64,000 nt of DNA. Origin: Spirosoma oryzae (lineage in GTDB: Bacteria; Bacteroidota; Bacteroidia; Cytophagales; Spirosomataceae). Location: positions 29,461 through 93,460 of the forward strand of contig NZ_PVTE01000024.1 of the NCBI RefSeq assembly GCF_003002825.1. Reading direction: 5' to 3'. Both the position numbers and the translations under genes were made by a program. The notes beneath the pieces are model-generated. The model worked only from the letters and a program-made list of their open reading frames with translations. It was not told where the DNA came from and did not search any database. Below, in pieces: positions 1 through 9,839 of the stretch; position 1 is the first letter of the stretch, and each line of letters starts with the position of its first letter.

Positions 1-819
1 GAACGTCAGTGTATTCCAGACTCCGAGCATTTGCAGCCGGGCCTGGCTGGTCAGCAGGCGGGATGCGTGGTACGACAAAAGCAACCCACCACTCACGACA
101 GCCAGTACCCCCGACGCATGAACCTGCTCTGCCGTCAGATACATCAGGTAGGGCGTGGCCAGCGAAATAAGCGTATCCATCGTGGAGTCGGTTGGCAGGA
201 AACGATGAATCAGGTAAATAATACCTGCCACACCACACCCAATACCGATACCAAGCAAACTGTCTACCATAAACGATAGTCCGGCTTCCTGTATCGAAAA
301 CTGACCGGATAAGATCGCCACGAGCGAAAACCGGAACAAAATCAGGCTGGTTGCATCATTGATCAGGCTTTCTCCTTCCAGAATCGTGACGGTACGGGCG
401 GGCAGTTTGACTTTTTGCAGAATGGAGGTAGCCGCCAGCGCATCAGGCGGTGCAATGATGCTACCGAGCAACAACCCCTGAGCCAGCGAAAAACCGGGAA
501 TGATCAGGTGGGCCAGCAGGCCGATGCCCCCCGCCGTAACGATTACCAGGCCAACGCCGTGCAAACCGATCTGCAACCGATTTTCCCAGAACTCATGCCA
601 GTGCGTATCCCAGGCCGCCCGAAAGAGCAGGGGCGGCAACAGAATAAAGAAAATCAGATCGTGTTTGACCCGCAGGGGCGGCATACCGGGTAGCAGACTA
701 AGGCCCAATCCGGCAATGACCAGAAATATGGGTGCCGAAATCCCCAGTCTGGTACTGACCATAGTCAGCGCAATCAGGGTTAACAACAGGGTAATGATCA
801 GAATTAAATGACTTTCCAT
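1..819 (-). CDS. Na+/H+ antiporter, CPA1 (NhaP-like), 3' end outside window
   Basis: The reading frame opens at an ATG at 817-819 and stays open for 273 codons to the left edge, so the C-terminus is missing. The protein is almost entirely hydrophobic helices joined by short loops. An APPDA segment at about residues 123-127 resembles the ATDPVA motif, and GESLIND at 149-155 matches the ESLxND signature of cation:proton antiporter family 1. Both carry the Asp residues that bind ions in this family. It would exchange Na+ or K+ for H+ across the inner membrane. Which cation, and whether a cytoplasmic TrkA-type tail follows, cannot be seen. The 178 bp separating it from the next gene make it a likely separate transcript. 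Confidence 0.85.
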   Translation of the reverse strand, partial: MESHLILIITLLLTLIALTMVSTRLGISAPIFLVIAGLGLSLLPGMPPLRVKHDLIFFILLPPLLFRAAWDTHWHEFWENRLQIGLHGVGLVIVTAGGIGLLAHLIIPGFSLAQGLLLGSIIAPPDALAATSILQKVKLPARTVTILEGESLINDATSLILFRFSLVAILSGQFSIQEAGLSFMVDSLLGIGIGCGVAGIIYLIHRFLPTDSTMDTLISLATPYLMYLTAEQVHASGVLAVVSGGLLLSYHASRLLTSQARLQMLGVWNTLTF

Positions 820-997
820 CGGTTACGAAGTATGGACTCGGTCAATGAACGGACGCCCGCCCAACTTGTCTGCGTCTTGTTTGTTAAAGAACGGTATTGC
901 GCCCGGTTCCGGATCGAAAACGAACGTTGCTGAATACCTGATTGGGCAAATCGAATTACTCGTTTTCATCGGTGGAATACAGTACGCCAGCGAGTCA

Positions 998-3265
998 TTA
1001 CCAGAAATAGGTTAGACTCAGCCGGGCGAAGAAGGGCGTACCGGGCGTAAAGTGAATTTCACTGACGGGTTCCGCTTCGCCTTTCAGCCGACTTTCGGTA
1101 TCGAACTGTGTCTCCTTCCAGCGCGTGTTCAGCAGGTTCTGGATGGACAGGCCGAGGGTGTACTTGCTGCGACTGTAGTTGGCTTGCAGGTCCGTTACAA
1201 AATAGCCCGTCGCCACTACGGTATTGTCTTCGTTGGCGGGTCGGTCGGCCATGTACCGGTATCGTAGCGAACCACTCAGCCCGCGCCCGGTTTGCAGCGA
1301 CAAGCCACCCGTCGAAGTAAATACGGGAGCCAGCGGCAGGTAGTTCCGACCGGCTTCGGCATCTACAGAACGGGGATTGGCCGTATTCAGGTCTACGTCG
1401 GCGAAGAGCGATTTGGTGAGTTGGTAGCGGGCCGATACGTCCAGACCCATCCGGCGCGAACGGCCACTGGGTTCGACAACACCCTCGTCGCCCACATAAA
1501 CAAACTCCTGTTGCAGATACAGATACCAGGCCGCCGCGTTGACCAGCAGACGGGGAAACGGCTTGACGACAATGCCCAGATCGGAGCCGTAGCCACCCGG
1601 CAAAATCTGCCTGCTACTTTCGGCGGTTACGACCCGCGCGTCGTTGGAGTGAAATCCCTTTCCGGTATTGAGGTACAGTTGTAAGCCCGAATTGACAATG
1701 TAATACAGGTTTAGTTTGGGCGATACAATAGCCTGCGTGACCCGTTTGATGGTGACGGGACTAGCCAGTAAATCTCCGTATTGTGATCGGAAATAATCGA
1801 CCCGCACCCCGGCGTTGAGCGTAAAGCGACTCGACAGGGCCACGGTCTCATCGACGTAGAGAGCGGCATTGATTTCGTTGACGTTGCCGTACTGAAGCCG
1901 TTCCAGCGTGATGGTGCGGTCTTTCGTGTGCGCTAGTTCCGAGCCCTGCGTTAAATCCTGGCGGTATTGGGCACCCAGCGTCGTTATCCAGCTCGTTTTG
2001 CCGATGGCCGTCTGGGTGGTGTAACTCCCGTTGTAACCGAACAGGTTCCGGCGCTCTTTCTGCCGAATCTGATCGCCGTTGATACTGTCCTTCAGGAAAA
2101 AGGTGAAGTTGGAGTATAGCTCGAAGTTGTAATTGCTGTAGAAAAACTGGTTTTTCAGGGCGTGGTTTCTGGGCGTCACGGTTACCAGTTGAGCGTTCAG
2201 ATTCGTGCGGCTCGTTTCCCCGCCTTCGGTCGGATCGACGGAACCAAACCAGCCGGTCAGGCCGGATTCTACGGCCCGGTCGGGTATCTGGCCGGAATGG
2301 TTCCACTTGCTCCAGAACGTAGAACCGGTCAGGGTCAGGTTCGTACGGGCCGAAAAATGACCGTGGTACTTACCCAGTACGTTCACACGCTTGAAATGCT
2401 GCGGGTTGTCAAAGTACGAGTTGGCGTACGAGTACTCCGAAGCCAGATAGGCCGACTGTGTTTTTGTGCCCCCCCGCTCCCCCAGCAGATCAATACCGGC
2501 TACGGCGCGGTAGGTATCGAACTGCCCCGCTTCCAGCTTGACAAACGAGCGATCCAGGGCGGTACGGGTACGGAAATCGGCCCAGCCGGCGGTAGCCAGG
2601 TTTCCTTTATCGGTAGTATATGGCCCTTTTTTGAAATCCACGCCTTCAACCAGTTCGGGAATGACAAAATGCAGATCGGCATACCCTTGCCCGTGTGCGT
2701 GTGACACCATGTTGACCGGCATTCCATCGACCGTCAGCCGAATATCGGTTCCGTGATCCAAATCGAACCCCCGCAAAAAGAGCTGCTCGGCTTTGCCACC
2801 GCCCGCGTGTTGCCCGATAAACAGGCCGGGAACCAACCGCAGAATCTCCTGCGAATTAGTGATCGGGCGTAGTTTTATATCCAGGCTGCTGATCGGCTGC
2901 TGATCGTGGACACGTATGGTCGATACCTGTACCTGGCTTAGCTCGATCGGCGCACTGACCAGCATGACGTTGATCTGTGTAGTCTGATCATTCGCTACGG
3001 TGGCGGCAACGGACTGATTTTGAAACCCAACGTGCGAAAACGCCAGTGTGTACGGAGCCGCGACCAGGTTGGCGAATCGAAACTGACCGAGTTCGTCGGT
3101 GATCACCAGTCGGCCCTGGCCCACCAACTGAACCGATACATTCCGCAGCGGTAGCCGGGTCGATTGATCGTAGACAACCCCGGCCACGTTGCCCAGATGG
3201 GCCAATGCGGTCTGGGCCGTCAGAACGCCAATTAGTAGTGTGGTAAGTAGTTTTTTTAGTTTCAT
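998..3265 (-). CDS. TonB-dependent receptor with carboxypeptidase-regulatory-like N-domain
   Basis: An outer-membrane TonB-dependent transporter of about 755 residues. I start it at MKLKKLL (ATG at 3263-3265): a good signal peptide ending in ...QTALA follows directly, whereas the longer frame to 3397 runs back into the upstream gene. After the signal come a carboxypeptidase-regulatory-like beta domain (about 24-105), a plug (about 110-230), then a beta-barrel ending in an aromatic residue (LSLTYFW). The plug holds a His-rich stretch, SHAHGQGYADLHF, after DGMPVNM, which could bind metal or shape the substrate site. It starts 17 bp after the Wzi-like gene stops, so the two are probably co-transcribed. 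The HupE-like protein and DUF3500 lipoproteins in the same run suggest metal or metal-chelate uptake. That is inference from neighbours. Confidence 0.88.
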   Translation of the reverse strand: MKLKKLLTTLLIGVLTAQTALAHLGNVAGVVYDQSTRLPLRNVSVQLVGQGRLVITDELGQFRFANLVAAPYTLAFSHVGFQNQSVAATVANDQTTQINVMLVSAPIELSQVQVSTIRVHDQQPISSLDIKLRPITNSQEILRLVPGLFIGQHAGGGKAEQLFLRGFDLDHGTDIRLTVDGMPVNMVSHAHGQGYADLHFVIPELVEGVDFKKGPYTTDKGNLATAGWADFRTRTALDRSFVKLEAGQFDTYRAVAGIDLLGERGGTKTQSAYLASEYSYANSYFDNPQHFKRVNVLGKYHGHFSARTNLTLTGSTFWSKWNHSGQIPDRAVESGLTGWFGSVDPTEGGETSRTNLNAQLVTVTPRNHALKNQFFYSNYNFELYSNFTFFLKDSINGDQIRQKERRNLFGYNGSYTTQTAIGKTSWITTLGAQYRQDLTQGSELAHTKDRTITLERLQYGNVNEINAALYVDETVALSSRFTLNAGVRVDYFRSQYGDLLASPVTIKRVTQAIVSPKLNLYYIVNSGLQLYLNTGKGFHSNDARVVTAESSRQILPGGYGSDLGIVVKPFPRLLVNAAAWYLYLQQEFVYVGDEGVVEPSGRSRRMGLDVSARYQLTKSLFADVDLNTANPRSVDAEAGRNYLPLAPVFTSTGGLSLQTGRGLSGSLRYRYMADRPANEDNTVVATGYFVTDLQANYSRSKYTLGLSIQNLLNTRWKETQFDTESRLKGEAEPVSEIHFTPGTPFFARLSLTYFW

Positions 3266-3282
3266 CGCTTGTCGGTAGATTT

Positions 3283-4785
3283 TCACCAGTTTTTTCGCAA
3301 TCCAACTAATACGCCCGTCGAAGGTGGCAGCAAACGCCCCCGGTCGACGGCTATCGATGTTATCGCCTGTATTTTGGGCAGGCGGGGCAAGGTCCATCGT
3401 ACGCTCGACAGGTACGATAGCTGCCCGTATGGGGTAGCGTAAGGGCTACTGTACGTACCGTAATTCTGGCTGAACGAAAGCCGAAGCGTCCAGTCGATAG
3501 CTCGCCCGAACTGGCCGCTGGCCCCCAGGTAAAGCATTTTCAGCCGGTTGTTGGGGAAGAACTGAGCCCCCTGCGCCGAGGGTTGTAGTTCACGCTGGGG
3601 GCCGATGAAGGGCGTACCGATGGTATTACCCAGATACGACCAGCCCTCCCGGTACTGACCGTGGTTGAAGTAGTTATCGTCACCCTGGTAGGCGGCCGTG
3701 TAATCGAACGTTGGGCCACTCTGGTTCATGGTGGTCAGGTATTCCACAATCACCCGGTTCAGCCAGTGAGGGGTTACCGTTGGGTTTCGACGCCAGCTAA
3801 GGCCGGTCAGACCATCCGGTACGTTCTGCCAGACCAGGCCGGAAAAATCGTCGTAGATATGCTGGTGGTACAAAAACCAGGTTCCCTGACTGGTGGTCAG
3901 GTCGAGACCGAGGTCGGTACTGCCCAGCCCGTTTCCGAACCAGTACGCGCCATCGAAACTTGAGTAATCGTCCGTTTGCCAGCTATCGGGTCGTTTGCCC
4001 AGTACGACGTAGGGATAGTATTTGAACTGCGACGGCAGTTTGCCGTTGACAGCCGCCGTCGATCCGATCAGGTAATCGGCCTGCCCGCCCCACTGCACTT
4101 CGTGGTTGATACCCACATAGCCTTTGAACCGACTGGCGGGTTTACCTAACCGTACGTACAGGTACTTCTGGTGCAGATACGACCCCTGAATGTAGGCCCC
4201 GGTAAACCAGCCATGCACAAAACCTGCGTTCAGGGCAACGAACTTTCGGGTAAAGCCCAGCGGAACATACCCCACCGTAGCCAATTGAACTTTAGGAACG
4301 GGCAGCGCATTACCCGATCCATTGATGAAGCCCGACGAGAGCGTCGAATCACCCAGGCCGGTCAGTTGTCGCCACCGCCCAACGGAAAGTTCTACGGATT
4401 TCCAGCGCACTTTCCCGTACAGTTCGGGTAATAGCACCCGGCTATCGGTGGCGGCATTACCAACCACCTGCGCGCCCACCGCCCAGTCGAACCGGCGGGC
4501 GCGGCTGGCCGTATCGGTTCTATAGGGTTTCCAGATGCTGGCCCCTAACCTACCGGCGGGAGTTGTCAGCGGCACCGTTCCCCACTGGTTGGCCCGGAGC
4601 CAGAACGGCATCGCCTGTTCCGAAGCCGCCCAGCCATCCACATCCACCTGCCCCTGCCACTTCGCCGGGTGTTCCGATTGGGCCAGCCCGACCTGGGCGA
4701 GTAGGCACAGGCCGCTCAGGAGCCACCCTGCCAGGTACCTGAGCCGGTTTTGCTCAGGCCGTATTATTTGTTTTTTAGTGGTCAT
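3283..4785 (-). CDS. Capsule assembly Wzi-like outer-membrane protein
   Basis: A 500-residue exported protein with a signal peptide around residues 15-36 (LSGLCLLAQVGLAQ). The segment MPFWLRANQWG near residue 60, and repeated alternating aromatic strands such as GSTDLGLD and HQHIYDDFSG, resemble the Wzi family of outer-membrane barrels that anchor capsule polysaccharide. Many Bacteroidota genomes carry such Wzi-like proteins away from capsule loci, where their role is unknown. Here it sits between a decayed ABC-permease gene and a TonB receptor, with no capsule genes in view. A general outer-membrane role within this transport cluster is therefore as likely as capsule attachment. Confidence 0.7.
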   Translation of the reverse strand: MTTKKQIIRPEQNRLRYLAGWLLSGLCLLAQVGLAQSEHPAKWQGQVDVDGWAASEQAMPFWLRANQWGTVPLTTPAGRLGASIWKPYRTDTASRARRFDWAVGAQVVGNAATDSRVLLPELYGKVRWKSVELSVGRWRQLTGLGDSTLSSGFINGSGNALPVPKVQLATVGYVPLGFTRKFVALNAGFVHGWFTGAYIQGSYLHQKYLYVRLGKPASRFKGYVGINHEVQWGGQADYLIGSTAAVNGKLPSQFKYYPYVVLGKRPDSWQTDDYSSFDGAYWFGNGLGSTDLGLDLTTSQGTWFLYHQHIYDDFSGLVWQNVPDGLTGLSWRRNPTVTPHWLNRVIVEYLTTMNQSGPTFDYTAAYQGDDNYFNHGQYREGWSYLGNTIGTPFIGPQRELQPSAQGAQFFPNNRLKMLYLGASGQFGRAIDWTLRLSFSQNYGTYSSPYATPYGQLSYLSSVRWTLPRLPKIQAITSIAVDRGRLLPPSTGVLVGLRKNW

Positions 4786-4794
4786 AGTCAGTGG

Positions 4795-5627
4795 TCAGCG
4801 ACTGGCGTAGGTAATACGTTGGTAGCCAACGATTAGCAGTCCGGCAACCAGGGTCAGGTACGTCAGGAGCAGCCAGCCGATGGGGAGCCAGCCGTAATCG
4901 GCGTAGGTTCGGGGCGCAAAGCCCGGAATCGCGTCAGCATCGCGTACGGTAGAGGTTCGGTAGGTCTGCTGGGTAGCCATTTTAGGGTAAAAAAACTGCT
5001 GGGTTCTAACCCGAAACGCGTCGACATCGTGGCTGAACTGGTTGAACTGCTGCCAGTGCGTACCGGCCAGCGCAGCCAGCACCTCCTGCATCATCAGCGC
5101 CGGACTAAGAAAATGCAACCAGCCGATGAGTTGCTGCTGCCGTTGAATCTGCCCGAACAGCTTGTCTTCCGCCACTCGTGAAGCAGCATCTTTGATGAGC
5201 TGGCTTTTGTTAACGATTACGCCGTAGCCGTAGACCATGCCGGGCGTAACGAAGGATGCCTGACGAATCATGGTTCGGGGACTGCTGAAGACGTCTTTCG
5301 TCAGCAATTGTCCGTCTTTTTCGAAGTAACGGTTGGTGGCAGCCCGCTCTTCGTTAAGCATCGAAATCCGGCTGGGGATCGGGCACAGCCGATTCTGGCC
5401 GATCAGAACCGCTAGTACGGGCAACACGATAGCCCAGACGAACAGACCGTACCGGATGCCAGTACAAAACCAGCCGGGCAATCGACTGGTTGCTGGTTTT
5501 AAGCAACACCCACGTCCCCTGCTCTTTCTCCAGCGACAGCATATTGTAGGTAAAGACAATGATCAGCAGCGGAATCAAGTAAACGACCACGAACGAAAAA
5601 TTGAAATTACCCAGGAACTGAAGCCGC
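4795..5627 (-). pseudogene. Remnant of DUF3526-type ABC permease: N-terminus deleted, one frameshift
   Basis: Two overlapping minus-strand frames join into one protein. The frame read from about 5627 gives RLQFLGNFNFSFVVVYLIPL, then LEKEQGTWVLLKTSNQS, a membrane segment followed by the EQGTW loop typical of DUF3526 ABC-2 permeases. Near 5455-5465 the homology moves to the other frame (GIRYGLFVWAIVLPVLAVL) and runs to a last membrane helix and the stop at 4795. The front of the gene is absent: the sequence before 5627 belongs to the TonB receptor. These permeases normally work with an ABC ATPase, and none remains here. It is probably not functional. Confidence 0.75.
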
Positions 5628-7245
5628 GGTTGATCAGCCCACCCGGTATATGATAATTGGGTATTTCGGCACCATAGACTGGGTTATTGACATCGAGGGG
5701 GTAGTACTTGAGCTGGGTCTTTCCGCCGGCATCGACATACGTGTCGTACTGCACGTAGCTGTCGGCCCGAAAGCGCTTCTGGTTGAGATCGGTACCCGCC
5801 AGAACCTGGTGCCGAATGGTTCCCGTTACGACGCTGCCGTTGACGAACGCCTGCTGCGAGAATACGTCCGTGCGGTTCAGGTCGTACTTGGGATTGCGAA
5901 GCAGGATGGTTGGGGCCGCCGTATTGACGCCCGTGACCCACATATAGGCTCCTTCGTTGTCGTTTCGCATGAACGCCCCCCGGATAGTGAGTTGCCAGTT
6001 GCTGTTGAACTGATGGGAGAACGTCAGAAAGCCTGTATGGTCGGAGACGTGGTAGGGATTCAGGCTGGGTTCGGCAATGGCAAAGTCGACCGGAAGAGAG
6101 CCAAATCCACCGGGCGAATCCACGCCGGGCGAATCCACGCCGGGCGAATCCACGCCGGGCGAATCCACGCCGGGCGAATCCACGATGGGGCTGCTCAGAC
6201 CGTAGCGAAACTGCTGGTAGGTGTACTCCGCCGACACGTAGGTCCGTCCGCTGACATGGTACCTGAGCACGGGCGCGATCAGAAAACGCCGGTTGTAATC
6301 GAACTTGACGAAGGAATTCGTGCTCATGCCCATGCCCATGGCGTTGAGCCGGTAGAGCAGTTTACCTTTTTTGTCCAGCTGTCCGTCGAAGTCAGCCGCG
6401 AGCCGGTAGAAATCGAAGCTGCCGAACATGGCTGTCAGCGTACGTCGGGGGGCACCCGTTGGCTGTTTGGTCACTACATTGAAGCTACCAGCCGGATCAC
6501 CAATATTGTTCATGAACAGCGACGGGCCTTTGACAAATTCAACCCGGTCGATAATCGATGCGTCTTCCGGCTGGGGACCCCGGTAGATCGGAGCCAGGTC
6601 GACCCCGTTGCGCAGTGCCGCAATTTGCCCACCCCGCATAAACAGGTACGGTCCCAGATTATTCGATACCTCCTGTCGAATCACCCCGCTGATGTTACGG
6701 CTGACATTATCGGTCATGTTGAAGCTACCCTGGTCGAAAATCTGCTCCGGGGTAATGGTCTGAATGTTCTGGGAAAGGTTGATGAGGGGCGTCCGTAGCC
6801 GCAGGGCCGACGAGATCGTATTGGTGGCATATTGCCGGTAGTATTTCGAGCTAACGGTGACCTCGTCGAGTACCTGGATAGTGGTAGCTTCCAGCGCAAC
6901 GGTCAGGGTAGTGGGGGTTTCGGTCGTTATGGGTACCCGCTGCGTGCGATAGCCCAGGTGGCTCACCTGAATGTAGGAAACGGGCTGACCCAACTGAACG
7001 GCAAAATAGCCAGCGCTGTCGGTTACGGCTCCCTGCCCGCGGATGGCGGCACCGACCAGGGGCGTTTCGGGCCGTTCAGCATCGACAACTCTACCGCGCA
7101 GTACCTGCGCCAGAGCCAGCGAGGGCGATAGAATGAACAGGAAAATCAGCAGTAGAAAACGGATGATTGACGGAAGCGTAGGCAGGTAGACGACCGGTAA
7201 TCGTACAGACTGCCGATAAGGCATGGGGCATACTGTCGTGTACAT
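5575..7245 (-). pseudogene. TonB-dependent siderophore-type receptor, C-terminus lost by deletion
   Basis: The 556-codon frame encodes a signal peptide (ending near SLALAQ), a carboxypeptidase-regulatory-like domain (about 46-125), a plug with FMRGGQIAALRNGVD and the GPSLFMNN segment, and the first part of a barrel. Full receptors of this type are usually 750-800 residues. At about 5627 the frame passes into sequence that in another frame is an ABC permease, and it ends with 14 unrelated residues. A barrel cut after roughly half its strands should not insert, so I call it a pseudogene. The start may be the second Met (ATG ending at 7224). It contains the 15-bp tandem repeat at 6111-6185. Confidence 0.8.
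6111..6185 (-). repeat. 15-bp tandem repeat, five copies, inside the truncated receptor
   Basis: The unit CGGGCGAATCCACGC (plus strand) occurs five times head to tail; the last copy ends in A instead of C. As translated on the minus strand it gives repeated SPGVD pentapeptides. The unit is a multiple of three, so changes in copy number would lengthen or shorten a barrel loop without shifting the frame. The low divergence between copies points to recent slippage. Confidence 0.95.
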
Positions 7246-7307
7246 CGAATGGGATAGGTGTTACGTGTGTTGATCTGACAGGCTTCGGTTTCGAGCGGTA
7301 GGTACCG

Positions 7308-8645
7308 CTACAGAATCGGTTTTTTTACCGAAGCCGATCGGCTATTCTTCCAGCTGGCCCAGCCGGCTAGCAGCGCCAGCCCGGCCAGCAGCCAGCCCAC
7401 GTGGGTACGTTCGGCTTCTAGAAGGTGCGTAACGGCGTTGGGCCGTTCGGTGAGCCGTTCCACAATCCAGGCAATGGCGGCCACGCCCGCCAGCAACGCT
7501 CCCCCATTTCGAACGTAGGTATACGTCGGCGTGCGGCTGAGAAGCATCAACCAGGGCATGGTCAGTAAAATGACCAATAACTGCATCAGTTCGATACCGA
7601 GATTAAAACCCAGAATACTGAGTGCCATGGGGCCGGCGTCGAGTTGCAGATTCGACAGGGTACCAGCAAACGCCAGTCCGTGAATCAGGCCGAAGCCAGC
7701 CGCTACCCAGGTTTCGCGTCCCGGAAACAAAGGCCGCATAGCGTGCAGGGCCGACACCAGAATCGAAACGGCAATCAGGATCTCGACGGGCTGGCCTGGC
7801 AAACGAACCCAGCCCAGCGCACCCAGCAGCAGGGTCAGGGAGTGGCCCAGCGTGAAAGCGGAAACGATCTGTAACAACCGGATCGATCCCCGGCCGACGC
7901 CTCCGAACGGCCCCCACCGCCTACCCGCCACCAGCAGCGGGGCGGGCAACAGCAATACCAGCAAAAACAGCAGGTGGTCGGTACCTTCAGCGATGTGCTG
8001 CGTACCCAGCTTTACCATAGACCAGAAGCCCGTCCAGGTACTTCCCGACGCCAGGTTGACGGCCAGAGGTAGCAACCGATCATTGACGATGTCGAGGCTG
8101 ATTTCGCCTACTTGTGCCGGTTCGGCTTCGGCCAGTTGTCCACCCGCCCAATCCTGCCGTACCGACACCAGAATCTTGTGTGTTCGGACCTGGTGTAGAA
8201 CCGCGTCATAGTGAAACGTAAACTGCCGCACGTCTTCGCCCGCGGGTGGTACCATTTGAACCTGAGCCGTCAGTTCGCGGTATACGCCTACAATGGGATT
8301 CTGGCTTTCGTGAATGGTCAGGTCGCCAACCGACACCGTCCAGAAACGTCCGTCGGGACTTTGCGGCCGGATATGGCTTTTGAGGTAGTCACGTAACTGT
8401 GGACCCAGCCGTTCAACCAATCCCGCCGACGAGTCATTGACCGCGTGTCCCCAGGCTGACTGTAATTCGACGAGCGGAATCTGAAGTTCAGCGTCAATGC
8501 GATCAGCGTGTATGTTTAGCAACACCACCGAGTTCGGCATGGGGTGCGCCCATACTGGCTGAAGGGAGGCAAAGCCCATAAGTATGCCTGTAAAAATCAT
8601 CAGCCGCCCTATCTGACGGCTGATGAAAAAAAATAATCGATTCAC
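7308..8645 (-). CDS. HupE/UreJ family membrane protein with extracytoplasmic N-domain
   Basis: A 445-residue protein with a signal peptide (about 1-33, ending PVWAHP), a soluble beta-rich domain to about 190, and a C-terminal six- to seven-helix membrane region. The membrane part carries the HupE/UreJ signature: TEGTDHLLFLL-like sequence near 215, FTLGHSLTLLLGALG near 270 and GFGLIHGLAFAGTL near 320. HupE/UreJ proteins are linked to nickel or cobalt uptake for hydrogenase and urease. His and Asp residues in these helices are probable metal ligands. It lies 12 bp downstream of a DUF3500 lipoprotein gene, so the two are likely one transcript. The metal carried cannot be told from sequence. Confidence 0.85.
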   Translation of the reverse strand: MNRLFFFISRQIGRLMIFTGILMGFASLQPVWAHPMPNSVVLLNIHADRIDAELQIPLVELQSAWGHAVNDSSAGLVERLGPQLRDYLKSHIRPQSPDGRFWTVSVGDLTIHESQNPIVGVYRELTAQVQMVPPAGEDVRQFTFHYDAVLHQVRTHKILVSVRQDWAGGQLAEAEPAQVGEISLDIVNDRLLPLAVNLASGSTWTGFWSMVKLGTQHIAEGTDHLLFLLVLLLPAPLLVAGRRWGPFGGVGRGSIRLLQIVSAFTLGHSLTLLLGALGWVRLPGQPVEILIAVSILVSALHAMRPLFPGRETWVAAGFGLIHGLAFAGTLSNLQLDAGPMALSILGFNLGIELMQLLVILLTMPWLMLLSRTPTYTYVRNGGALLAGVAAIAWIVERLTERPNAVTHLLEAERTHVGWLLAGLALLAGWASWKNSRSASVKKPIL

Positions 8646-8657
8646 AGATTGGTAAGA

Positions 8658-9839
8658 TTACTTAGTTCCGCCGTAGTCGGTCGTATGATCACGCCATACC
8701 GAGTGTGGATGTGGCGTATTCCGAATAACCACTCCTCCTTGGTACGAAAACTCGATCCAAACGCTGGGGCCATCGATACGAATGTAGTCATTCTGAGCGG
8801 TTACGCTCGTTGAGCCCGAATAAGCAATGTACGTATTGGCCAATTCGGAGGTGTATTTAGCTAATACGGTCGCGGCTGTCGTTGCATCCAGATCATTAAC
8901 GTATAACTTGATGGCATTCAGTACCAGTGCTTGCTTGTCGCTGCTCAACGAACCTACCTGTAAACCAGATTTTGCGGTAGGAAACTGCCAGTCTTTGCCC
9001 GGTGCCAGAACCAGGTCGCTATACGTACCCGACAGTTTAGCCGTCGTTTGTTCGCTCGTGCTCAGAGCGGTCAGCATGGCTGCAAAAGCCAGCCGTTCCT
9101 GTTCCATAGGCTGATACGACTGGTTCGTCGCGGTATTGCTTACAACCGATGTTGGCTCAACGCCCCGGAAAGCAGGCGTATAACCCGAGCCGGCAGGACC
9201 ATTGAACGTGTAAGGTTGGGTATAGTGGTGACCCGTGTAGAGGATTTCCCAGGTGCCAGTGGTGCTCGGCGTACCAACGATCGAAACAAAGAAGTTGCCG
9301 GCTCCGTAGCCTGCTCCCCCCCCGTTCGAGTACAGGTAGTTATCAGCCACCAGATTGCCCAGTAGTTCGTCATAGCCTTCATTCGCCGTGCCGAGTCCCT
9401 GTACTGCGACCATTAGATTACGGAAAGCGGTTAGCTGGGCCGTATTGAGAGAAGCCAGGTTCAAGCCATACCGTGCCGAAAGATTGGCTGGCAGGTTCGA
9501 CCATTTCTGCGCGTTGGCCAGGCTATAGGTCAACTGAACCGTCGACAACTGGGTGCTGGAAAGTGTCGCTTTGAAAGCCTCGGTCAAACAGACAATTTTT
9601 GCCAGACCAGTGGCACTGGCGCAGGTGGTATTCGTCGTGGCGGACGACGACATGATCGCCGTGACGGTCAGCGAAGACGCCAGATCGACCGTCGAACTGG
9701 TTCCGGTCGTTCCCGTGGTGCTGCCAGGGGTAGTTGTGCCGCCGGGCGTACCCGGATTTACGGTATGATCCTGGCAGGCGAAGAAAGCTGCTGATAGAAA
9801 GCAGGCTAGCAAAATCGTAAATGAAAAGGTTTTTTTCAT
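8658..9839 (-). CDS. DUF3500 domain lipoprotein (short form)
   Basis: A 393-residue predicted lipoprotein: signal peptide with a lipobox Cys at about residue 22 (AAFFACQD), then a Gly/Thr-rich linker. A DUF3500 domain fills most of the rest, marked by WSNLPANLSARYG, LVADNYLYSNGGG, YGAGNFFVSIVGTPS, GHHYTQPYTFNG and WIEFSYQGG, with a His-rich tail (TPHPHSVWRDHTTDYGG). The function of DUF3500 is not known. The conserved His and Asp residues (GHHYTQ; RDHTTDYGG) could bind a metal. It is a close paralogue of the gene at 10338-11783 and is followed after 12 bp by the HupE-like gene. The pairing suggests a surface or periplasmic partner of metal transport, as inference only. Confidence 0.85.
   Translation of the reverse strand: MKKTFSFTILLACFLSAAFFACQDHTVNPGTPGGTTTPGSTTGTTGTSSTVDLASSLTVTAIMSSSATTNTTCASATGLAKIVCLTEAFKATLSSTQLSTVQLTYSLANAQKWSNLPANLSARYGLNLASLNTAQLTAFRNLMVAVQGLGTANEGYDELLGNLVADNYLYSNGGGAGYGAGNFFVSIVGTPSTTGTWEILYTGHHYTQPYTFNGPAGSGYTPAFRGVEPTSVVSNTATNQSYQPMEQERLAFAAMLTALSTSEQTTAKLSGTYSDLVLAPGKDWQFPTAKSGLQVGSLSSDKQALVLNAIKLYVNDLDATTAATVLAKYTSELANTYIAYSGSTSVTAQNDYIRIDGPSVWIEFSYQGGVVIRNTPHPHSVWRDHTTDYGGTK

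Noticed and set aside
998..3397. Start of the first TonB receptor at 3397
   Set aside because: The extra residues overlap the Wzi-like gene and precede a typical signal peptide; the start at 3265 is preferred.
5650..6798. 382-codon plus-strand frame
   Set aside because: It lies fully opposite the receptor gene; its translation has no domain pattern, while the minus strand gives clear plug motifs.
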